From positions 1-29,605 of the forward strand of contig CAZTVN010000005.1 in the NCBI GenBank assembly GCA_964617145.1: a stretch of 29,605 bases of DNA. The letters run 5' to 3'. The position numbers and the translations under genes are program-made. The stretch comes from CAZTVN01 sp964617145. Lineage in GTDB: Bacteria > Patescibacteriota > Gracilibacteria > UBA1369 > JACRIC01. Within the stretch, counting starts at the first letter, position 1. Every line of letters starts with the position of its first letter. Positions 1 through 8,500 of this stretch are shown piece by piece. The notes under the pieces were generated by a model. The model saw only the letters and a program-made list of their open reading frames with translations, was not told where the DNA came from and did not search any database.

Positions 1-18
1 TCTTCAAAATAACAAAAA

Positions 19-1644
19 CTAATCTTTCCAGACACCAGAAAAGTTTACAGTGCTAAATGCCCATTTTACTTGATTTTGATCGGTGGTATCTCTGATATAC
101 GCCCAGTAGGATTTATAGCCATTCTGGTCGGTTTCTTCCCCCCAAAAATAAGAGAGAGAGCCATTATAAAAATTCTGAAAACTATTACTTTTCGTATCGA
201 CTTCTAAATCATCATCTGTTTTCCAGAGCCATCTACTCAATGGCCCTCGCGTTGACCATGGATCACTTGATGTTCCCCACCAACCAAATGGATCAAACCT
301 TACATTACTTGCATCTCCCACATCGAAATGTAAATGTGCTCCAGAAGAACTTCCTGTATCATCGCTCTTGCCAAGTAATGTCTGCACATTGACTTCATCA
401 CCCACTTTGAATGACTCAGGAATACTCCCGTAATCCAAATGGGAATAACGCGTAAAAAAATCGATCTCATTATCATTATCGATATCGTGTGAGAGAACGA
501 CACGACATCCATACCCATTATTGTTCTCGCAGCATGTATTTGTCGGTCCTTCACCACATATTCTTTTCCCTTCTGAGTCAGAGTCAGTATTTTCGCCCTT
601 CTCGTTGGTATCATTTCTATAAAGACTCGAAATTTTTCCATTCGCCGCTGAATAGATTTCCATACCACTTCCCGTTTGATAATCATACCCTTCATGCCCT
701 GAATATGAATTTACTCCATAACTCACCCCAGTTGCCGATGACGGTAATTCATCACCAATAAATCTCACCATGATATTTCTGTCTGTATCGCCACTATTGT
801 CAACTTCTTTAGATTGCTGAGGATATTTATGATCGAAAAAAGAATTTATTGGGATGATCTTTCTATCAGCAAAAGGTCTTTCTATGAAGGTAGTCGTCTC
901 CAGTTCGCTTGCCATCTTTAAAGCTTCTGCTATCGGATCTGAAAACCATTTTTTATAGATAAAGTAGAAAGATCCTTCATTTTTCGAGATCCATTTTTCC
1001 CACGTCTCTTTGTCTGGCGCGATTTCTGCCAATACTTGTTCTATGGCATAGGTTTCTTTATTGATTCCTTTCGGGGCTTCTACCCGCGAGCCATCTGAAA
1101 ACGTAAAATATTTTCTATCACTGTAAAAAGCATCCATGAATCTGATCGCGAGCCAACCCATTTGATGATAGAGCGTCTGAGCGTCTATATAATTTGGCTC
1201 TCTAAAACCAGCCTCCTTCATTCTTTCTTTTACTAATGTGTTGAGTTCTTCATCTCTCACATCCATAATGCCTGCAAAATCATTGAGATTAAAATTTTGA
1301 TTTGTAATGGCTCCAGCTTTCAATTCTATCAATACAAGAAAAATTCTCGCATTAAGAGTATCTGGCCTCGAGTAAGATGTGGCATTCCAAATCATCTCTG
1401 AGAGATAATCCTTTTTTTTCAATGGACCTTCTTGCGATTCTAAAAACTTTTTTAATTTTGTGTAATCAAAATCGCCCAAACGCATGAGAATATTTTCTGC
1501 GATATTTTTGTTTTGCTCTTCAAAGGTTTGTGCGTTTGCGTTTGCGCTCTTAATGGTAATGAGTGAAACTGGCACACTATTTGATGTAACAATTCCCACA
1601 ATCGCAAAGATAGTACATGTGACCTTTACAAATTTTTTTTTCAT
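19..1644 (-). CDS. Secreted M23-family (LytM-like) metallopeptidase
   Basis: A 541-residue exported protein, probably a peptidoglycan endopeptidase acting outside the membrane. Residues 1 to about 38 form a signal peptide: a Lys-rich start, a hydrophobic core, and a likely cleavage after the Ala-Asn-Ala-Asn-Ala stretch. Residues 40-290 are a mostly helical region I do not recognise. The M23 domain lies at about 295-455. Its zinc ligands are visible as HEGYD (H317, D321) and HLHFD (H439), and the two other family histidines are present at H402 and H437, so the site looks intact. Between the first ligand and H402 is an Asp/Asn/Cys-rich insert of about 50 residues, which is unusual in short LytM domains and may bind calcium (inference). 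A tail of about 80 residues with Trp and Tyr follows. No Shine-Dalgarno site precedes the ATG. The gene lies downstream of the tRNA in the same direction. The family call is firm; the substrate is inferred. Confidence 0.9.
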   Translation of the reverse strand: MKKKFVKVTCTIFAIVGIVTSNSVPVSLITIKSANANAQTFEEQNKNIAENILMRLGDFDYTKLKKFLESQEGPLKKKDYLSEMIWNATSYSRPDTLNARIFLVLIELKAGAITNQNFNLNDFAGIMDVRDEELNTLVKERMKEAGFREPNYIDAQTLYHQMGWLAIRFMDAFYSDRKYFTFSDGSRVEAPKGINKETYAIEQVLAEIAPDKETWEKWISKNEGSFYFIYKKWFSDPIAEALKMASELETTTFIERPFADRKIIPINSFFDHKYPQQSKEVDNSGDTDRNIMVRFIGDELPSSATGVSYGVNSYSGHEGYDYQTGSGMEIYSAANGKISSLYRNDTNEKGENTDSDSEGKRICGEGPTNTCCENNNGYGCRVVLSHDIDNDNEIDFFTRYSHLDYGSIPESFKVGDEVNVQTLLGKSDDTGSSSGAHLHFDVGDASNVRFDPFGWWGTSSDPWSTRGPLSRWLWKTDDDLEVDTKSNSFQNFYNGSLSYFWGEETDQNGYKSYWAYIRDTTDQNQVKWAFSTVNFSGVWKD

Positions 1645-1745
1645 AGATAGAGGGATAAAAAATATGTGTTGTTAAATTTTTTTCAATGTTTTTGATCCTT
1701 CTTTAGGGTATAGGAAATTTCTAAAGTTTTTCTAAAAAATTTATT

Positions 1746-1788
1746 AAAAAAATCCAATTTCTAGGCGGAATTTTTCGATGGGATTTTT
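1746..1788 (-). terminator. Possible weak terminator after the tRNA
   Basis: Read on the minus strand, an 8-bp stem (AAAAATCC with GGATTTTT) encloses 25 nt and runs into a T stretch, about 20 bp past the tRNA 3' end. The stem has only two G-C pairs, so this is a weak candidate. It would separate the tRNA from the M23 peptidase gene. Confidence 0.25.
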
Positions 1789-1807
1789 GATAATTCTTTA
1801 AATGAAA

Positions 1808-1880
1808 TGGGCCCGGAAGGATTTGAACCTTCGACCAATCGATTATGAGTCGACTGCTCTAACCACTGAGCTACGGGCCC
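1808..1880 (-). tRNA. tRNA with CAU anticodon, most like tRNA-Ile2 (lysidine type)
   Basis: A complete cloverleaf reads on the minus strand: acceptor stem GGGCCCG/CGGGCCC, D arm starting TAGCTCAG, anticodon stem GTCGA/TCGAT around loop CTCATAA, and a T arm with GGTTCAAATCC. The discriminator base is A and no CCA is encoded, so CCA must be added afterwards. The CAU anticodon fits either elongator tRNA-Met or tRNA-Ile2, whose C34 is changed to lysidine by TilS. The anticodon arm and following variable region closely resemble known bacterial Ile2 genes, which I prefer. It is not an initiator, because the first acceptor pair is G-C. Confidence 0.93.
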
Positions 1881-1985
1881 ATATTTCAAGGAGTAATAGG
1901 TCTTTCATTCAATGCAATGACCTTTGTTAGGTTAACACAAAACCTTTTTTTTCGGCAAGAACAGTGAGAGTGAGAATATACAATA

Positions 1986-2151
1986 TGAGGCCTCTGCGAA
2001 ATGCCATTTCGGTGACGAAATTGCAAATTTTCGAGCGAAAATGATGAAAACCGACGAAAACGTATCAGATAGCGATACGGTGAGGAGGTTTGAACAATTT
2101 GCAGCCGAAAATTTGCAATTACAGTCGAAAGGGTGTTTCGCAGAGGCCTCA
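1986..2151. repeat. 166-bp palindromic MITE-like element (copy A)
   Basis: The ends are perfect 16-bp inverted repeats (TGAGGCCTCTGCGAAA at 1986-2001 and its complement at 2136-2151). A second matched pair lies inside (ATTGCAAATTTTCG near 2020 and its complement at 2107-2120). A small hairpin sits at the centre (CGTATC/GATACG, 2061-2079). The right half, 2082-2124, contains the core GAACAATTTGCAGCCGAAAA, which is shared with copies B, C and E. The whole unit could fold into one long stem. It fills most of the gene-free stretch between the tRNA and 2284, and I see no protein gene in it. Confidence 0.85.
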
Positions 2152-2211
2152 AAATGTTATGTGAACAGTATATGATGTGCTGAAACGAAGATTTCTTGAA
2201 AAGCCCTGGCA

Positions 2212-2254
2212 GTTACAAAAAATCCACTTGTAACATTTTTTTATCATGTATAAT
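2212..2254 (+). promoter_or_regulatory. Promoter with operator-like dyad for the antitoxin remnant
   Basis: A perfect 7-bp dyad (GTTACAA at 2212-2218 and TTGTAAC at 2228-2234, spacer 9) overlaps a -35-like TTGTAA (2228-2233). A consensus -10 TATAAT lies at 2249-2254; the 15-bp spacing is short. Transcription would start about 20 bp before the ATG at 2284. MazE/AbrB antitoxins commonly repress their own promoter at such dyads, so this may be the original operator. The dyad followed by seven T could instead act as a weak terminator. Confidence 0.4.
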
Positions 2255-2283
2255 CACTGTAGATACATTGTTTTTCACTTCAA

Positions 2284-2427
2284 ATGAAAACAAAAGTTCA
2301 AAAAGGGGGTAATAACTTGGCTTTAGGTATTGCCATGACTCTTCATAATCTTGTTTCTCGTATAACGGGAAATAATATCCATCGTGAAATTGAGAGTGGG
2401 ACTCCTATAGGTCGTGAAGTATGGTAA
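2284..2427 (+). pseudogene. Internally deleted MazE/AbrB-type antitoxin remnant
   Basis: A 47-codon open frame. Its start, MKTKVQKGGNNLALGIA, matches the N-terminal SpoVT/AbrB fold of MazE antitoxins, which usually begin with VQKWGNSLALRIP. Its end, ITGNNIHREIESGTPIGREVW, matches the MazE C-terminus, usually ITPEN...PVGKEVW. About 30-35 residues that normally lie between them, including the rest of the DNA-binding fold, are missing while the frame stays open. The conserved Trp of the KWGNS motif is Gly, and the Arg before Ile is also Gly. No MazF-like toxin gene follows; a GC hairpin begins 20 bp after the stop. It is most likely a decayed antitoxin. A short expressed peptide cannot be ruled out, since promoter, start and stop are intact. 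Confidence 0.65.
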
Positions 2428-2447
2428 AATCGTAATTACGCAAAAGC

Positions 2448-2475
2448 GAGCCCCGCGCCACAAGGCGCGGGGCTC
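2448..2475. terminator. GC-rich hairpin between convergent genes, likely bidirectional terminator
   Basis: A perfect 12-bp stem (GAGCCCCGCGCC at 2448-2459, complement at 2464-2475) closes on the tetraloop ACAA. It is very GC-rich for this window. It lies 20 bp after the antitoxin remnant and 50 bp after the end of the giant SLH gene, which converge here. T stretches are short on both sides (TTCTTT on plus, CTTTTG on minus), so termination efficiency is uncertain. Confidence 0.6.
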
Positions 2476-2525
2476 CCAATTCTTTACTTCAACTAAACTT
2501 AATTCAACGCTTCTTTACGCCTTTC

Positions 2526-5500
2526 CTAAAGGTCCGAAACCTTTACAAGGATTTTCGCAAATTCTGCTCTTGTTATATTTTGCTCAGGTTTGAAAGTTTG
2601 ATCTTTATAACCTTCAACAATACCGAGATCGTAAGCATAGAGCACGTATTTTGTATACCACTGACCATCTCCATCTTTCACATCGCTGAATGGATCAAAT
2701 CCAAGGTCGATCTCTTCCGAAATAGCTATTCCGGCTGCTTCAAGGACTATTTTCAAGGCTTCAGCTCTTGTGATGCTCTGTCCAGGCTTGAAGGTACCAT
2801 CTTTGTATCCTTCTACGATGCCCAGTTCTTTCGCTTTTTCGATGTATGGAGAGTACCAAGCCGAACTCTCAACATCTGAAAAGCTCGTCTCCCCACTTCC
2901 GACTACAACCTCAAAGTTATTCAAGACCATTTTGGTGAGTTCTGCACGATTCAATTCATTATTCGGTTTAAAGGTGCCATCGTCATATCCTTTGATGACT
3001 TTCTTTTCAAAGAGCTTGCCAATGTATTTTGAAGCCCAGTGACTTACGACATCAGTAAATGTGCTTTCTGCTACCTTCACTTCTGCCTCGCTTTCTTCTT
3101 CCTCTTCAACTACTACCATTCCGTCTTCGGGTTCAACTGTTACTTCCTCTTCTTCAGCAACTGCTACGGTATCTGAAGTACGAGAGCTGCTTCCTCCACC
3201 TCCAACGGAACTTGGTGTTGATGCAGGAGTGCTAGGATTGCTAGGCGGGGTCGATGTGCCTGTGTCCACTTGTTTATATACCACGGCGAAGCTCGTAAAG
3301 TGGTTTACTTGACCAGTAATCGTGTCGTTTGTTTCATCTATAGTGAATCCTCCTTCTACAGGCACATATTCTCCTTTTTCTTCCGAGTAATACACGAGTT
3401 GCAGTTCATCCTCACTCACACCTGTTGGTAATGAAGCTACTAAATCTCCATAAGGAAATTGAATTTCTATAAAATCATTGAGTTCTTTAATAGTACTCGT
3501 ACCACTAGCGGTAATATCATAGATAGCGTTTTCTACAGGAACATAGTTACTCGTTTCTATACCATCATGACCTGATGTTATCGTTAATGTCACATCTCCA
3601 CTCGAATCAAGCGCTCCTGCTGGAGAGGTAACTTCGATACCAGTATTCGCATCTGCTACGGTTCCACCAACATTCGCTTGCATCGTTGATGATGACACAG
3701 TTGATATACGGGTAGCGTCCGCTGTTAATTCGAGTTCACCAGTACTCACATCCTCCGTGCTTACGGTTACGGCAGTGAAATCCTCTTGTTCGTGGAGATC
3801 CGCTGCCACCTGAGGGATCCATTGACCAGCACTTACTGGGATCTCAAACGTGCCATCGGGATTTACACTTCCACTTGCAATGATGTCATTACTCTCATCC
3901 GTGTCACCGTCTACGAATGTCGCCCATACTGAAGCCTCCACATCAAACACGTCAGATGAGCCACCACTGTCTTTTATCAGAGTACCAGTGATTGAGAGAT
4001 CTGTTGATTCCAGTGGTTCACGGTCAGCTCCGTCAACGAAATCATATCCTGTAGTATCGGCTGTCAAAATCACTTCCTGAGGAGCTTCTTGACGAATATA
4101 TCCACTCAGATCTACAGCCACTTCTTTCGTTCCTGCTTTTGCCTTCACACAATAGTCTCCATCACTATCGGTTGTTGCTGTACGTATTCTCCCTGTATTG
4201 ACGTCGGTTACCGTTACGAGAGCCCCTTCGAGATCATTTCCATCATCATCTTGTACCGTTCCACAGAGCGAGAGCAGACTTTGCGCTGAAAGATCAATGG
4301 TTGCCGTGCTTCCGGTTGCAACCGTTCCTGAATAGTCACCGACACCGAAGACGCTGACATAATAGTTGTAGGTTCCGGCTTCTGCCTGCAGGGTGACATT
4401 GGAGCTCAAACCTTGGACATATTTACTGAGACTGGCATCTTGATCCGTAGACTTTTTGATTTCGATCATGGCTTCGTGATTTGCCGTGCCACCAGTAAAG
4501 GCAAAGGTTGCGGTACCAAGAGTTTTCGTAATGTCGATTCCCGTTTTATTCGCATTCGTTACGGTTGTTGTGGTTGATAATTCACCATAATTTGGACTCC
4601 AAGTGCTTACTTTATAGGTTTTACTTGTTTCTAATCCTGAAGGTCCAGGGACTTTTACTTTATATGCTCCGCTTGAATTTGTTGAGGAGTGTTTGAAAGC
4701 TCCAGCAACGACTGGCGCACTATTGGTGCTATCCCACTCCATGACACCAAGAGGTACATTCGCTTGCGCATCGCCGTCTAGTGTAATGGTACCTGAAATT
4801 TCATAACATGTTGAGGTCGATGGTTGAATATTTTGACCTGAAGCATCGGATGTTGTGATGGTTACGGTTTTTGAAAGCGTTCCACACTGATCGGTTTTGT
4901 CTGGAGGCAAATCGGCTCGTATCGTCCATGTCACACCAGTTGCGCTTCCGTAAACAAACACTGAGTAATTTCCGTTTCCATCGGTTTTAATTGGAATGAA
5001 ATCTCCATTTGCCGTGGTTGCGAATCCTTGAGCATAGGTAATAGCGTTTCCATTAGAATCCGCGACTTTACCCGAAATGCTTCGATCAAACTTTTTCATT
5101 TTCAAGAGAAGCTGGTTTGATGCTGTGATAAGGTTTCCACGGAAATATACGTCCGCTGTGGTATTCCCATCAGAAGCTGAGGTGTTTGCTTTTAATTCTA
5201 TTTGCTCAAATATAGGAGGCAGTCCATCTTTCCAAGTACCGACTTCCCAGTTTCCATAATCACCCACATTAAGTTTCCAGCTTCCATTCGCATCGGTAGT
5301 CGTGAATGTTTCTGATCCAAAACCCTGTTTATGCATGAAAACTTCCACGTTGGATATTCCATTTCCATTGCCATCTGTCACTTTTCCTGTTACTTGCTTA
5401 TCTGCTGTCGCACAAGTGATAGTGAGGGTTGATCCGCTTAAACTATATCCTTCCGGCGCGAAAAACCCTGTAGCAAAGGTCGGTGTACCGCCTACACCTG

Positions 5501-8500
5501 AAACATTGATATCAATAGGCGGAGGTGTCGTACACGATAATGGCTTGAAATTTCCTCCTGACTTTGGATAGGCTGGCCCCATGCCAATAAACCAGTGACC
5601 ATTGTTTCGGATTCTTAGATTATATCCATTTGTATCGGGCGTTGTTACCCCTGAGAGAGTCTTTACAACGAAGTCTCCAGGACCTCCAGCAAAAATATCG
5701 ATATCTTCGTCAGTGAAAGTTCCTGCAATTTTTATCGTCAATGTTGCTGCGGAAGCGCTTGTTGCTTTTGTAAGAACAATGTTTTTGCTCGCTGTGGTAT
5801 TTTGACTGTCAACACAGACTGGTTCCCATGAATTTTGTCCGAAATAGTCATCGCTTCCAAGCGTGACCAGTGGTTCGGTACCAAAAAAGTAACAACCATC
5901 TGTGAGTCCGGTATATTGGATGCTTGATGCTGATGTTCCAGCTACAGCACTGACAATTCCATTTGTGAGCGTTATCTCTTTGCTCATATCACCGAATGGC
6001 CCACCTCCCCAGATGAATACATTTCCATCTGCTTCGGCATCTGGACTGTCCAAACTCCCTGCATAAATGTTTAAAGTAATGCTATCGTCTCCCGCTTCTT
6101 GTATAAAATACGGCATACTCGTATATGTTTCCTGAACTACATTGCTTGAATTTTTACGGGTAAGATTGACTGTATAGCCTGACGTGCTCCAATCTTTTGG
6201 TATCGTTGGATTTAAAATTTTTCTCAAATCGAAAATATAACGATCATTGGCATTTGGAGTACCTGTTACGCTTAAGGTCAAACTGACGGTGTCTGTCGAG
6301 GTATCACAAGTCGGGTTAACAAAGCTAACGGTTGCTCCACTCTGGCTAAAGTCAAGTACGTTATTTGCGAATGGTGACAAGGTGTCTTTTTCCACACTTG
6401 AACAATCGGTAGTATCGGGAAAATCGATGGTAATGATATCACCATTTTGGGCGGCGCTTGTAAATGTCGTTCCTGTTTGGAACACATTTGAATCTAAGCC
6501 TGCAACCATATTAAATGGAAAAGCCCAAGTCGCTGTACCTGAAAAGAAATCATCCTTACCCCAGTCACCACCAAAATTTTTATCGGCTTCAAAACCATCT
6601 GTTCCTCCACCTGACGAAAACATACAATCGAAACATTCAGCGCTTCCAGGAGCTTCTATCTTTCCTTTCCATGATTTCTCACTTGATGAAACCGCGTTCT
6701 GCGAAAGATCTTCGACTGCGGTAGCGGCGGTCATGATAAATGTATCTCCAGGAGTAAGCGTTAAGCCTTCGACTCTTACTGAGAAATCTCGCGCAGTATA
6801 GATAAATGTTTTACTGCTTACATCAACGGTGTTTTCTGTTCCATTTGGACCATAGGTCAGAGCCCAGTTTGCTGGTTTTATAGCACTTTGAGAGTAACGA
6901 CTTCCGGTTGAAGCCTGATTATTCATCGGTTCATTGAAGAATAGCTCGCATTGGTAGTCATCACAACGCGCATCGATCAGTTTCGGTGCTGTCGTATCTA
7001 TGCTAGAGTCTGTCGTAAAGGTAAATGCTTGACTTGTCGCTGAAAGAGTCCCTCCAGCAAGTGATTTGACACCACTTGATCCTCCTGAGAAAGTCAGAGT
7101 ATACGTCGTACTTGTAGAGAGAACATCGTTAGGTATAAGAAAGAGTTCGTTCGTTCCAAAATCATAATATGTCGAGTAGGCTACGTCCGTGCTTCCACGT
7201 TTGAAGCTCAAGTTATTTGTAAATGTGCTTGTATCCATAATCTCGCTAAAACCGTATCGGAAATTTCCTTCATTTACTTTCACTCCCGTAGCTCCGTTCG
7301 AAATTCCAGGATAGATAGTTGGAGTGAGAGCCGTTAAAGTTGTGTCAATGTTAAAAAATGAAGAAAAAGCTATACATGTTGATGGATCACTGTTTCCAAA
7401 ACCAGGATCACACATGGTTACTCCACTGCTACTTGCTGCTGATCCTTTTACTTGTAGTTCATAATCTCCTGCTGCCAGACTACTTGCCGGTGTAATAGTT
7501 ACGGTTTTAGAATCATTGCTGTCGAGACTCACGGTTGTCGTAATAGTGCTACTTCCTTTTATTAAAACGATCGTGCTTGTATTAATGGTCGATGAATCCA
7601 TTGCATCGTTAAATTTGACTAAGATTTTTGTTGAAGCTGGCGCAAAAGTTCCAGGGGATGGTTGCATGGATTCGATAAATGGCGGAGCGTATCCACCTGT
7701 ACCAAAATTGTCTGCAATGTCGTCTGCTGTATACATATTTCCAACGGTGAAATACAATTCATATCCACAACTTGTTGAGGTGCTATTTCCTTCTATACAC
7801 TGATTGGACTCGCTCTTTACATTTGGTCCTGCCACCAAAGCATAGAACATACCTTCCGTAAGATCTGCTGCCGGTGTAAAGACTATGACAAATTGATCGC
7901 CTGAAGTGAGTGTTGAACATGGCGCATCTTCTGTTTTCGATTGACAATAGTCTACGGTTCCAGTCACTTTTGTTAGACCACCGTCTTGAGTCAGGTAGAC
8001 ATTTCCATCTCCTTGGAGATCTTCAATCGTTGAACCATCCATATTTTGATCAAATCCAATCAAAATAGGTTCATCTTTGGATATACTGCAATATTCACAT
8101 GGTCTTGTAAATACTTCATGTGCTTTTCCACTTGAAGCGCCAGTTCCACCTTGAGTAAAGTCAAAACTAAAGCCACAGTCTCCTATGTCCATAAAAAGAT
8201 TTTTTGTAACAGTTCCATCTTTCACAAAAATATTTTCAGATAGTCCACAAAAAGTCATTTTTTCTCCAATGAGGTCGTAGTTCCCTTGAGGAACACCAGT
8301 GATACTATACATATTTGAGTCATCGCCGCCATCCGCTACATCTCCAGCAATACCCAGTCCCTCAAGATAAACATAGGTATTCGTTACTGCGTCGCTATCT
8401 TGAAGGTCGATCACGTTTCCTGTCACTGTGTAGGTCGTTACATTCGCTGCATCTACAGATGGCTGGATCATACTGTTTGTCGCATTTTGAGAAGTGGCAG

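Noticed and set aside
1929..1952. AGGTT/AACCT hairpin with eight T, terminator-like on the plus strand
   Set aside because: The stem is only 5 bp and no plus-strand gene lies upstream.
6247..6801. 184-codon open frame on the plus strand inside the giant SLH gene
   Set aside because: It is antisense to a well-supported coding region with clear domains, has no recognisable motif, and its composition reflects the opposite strand.
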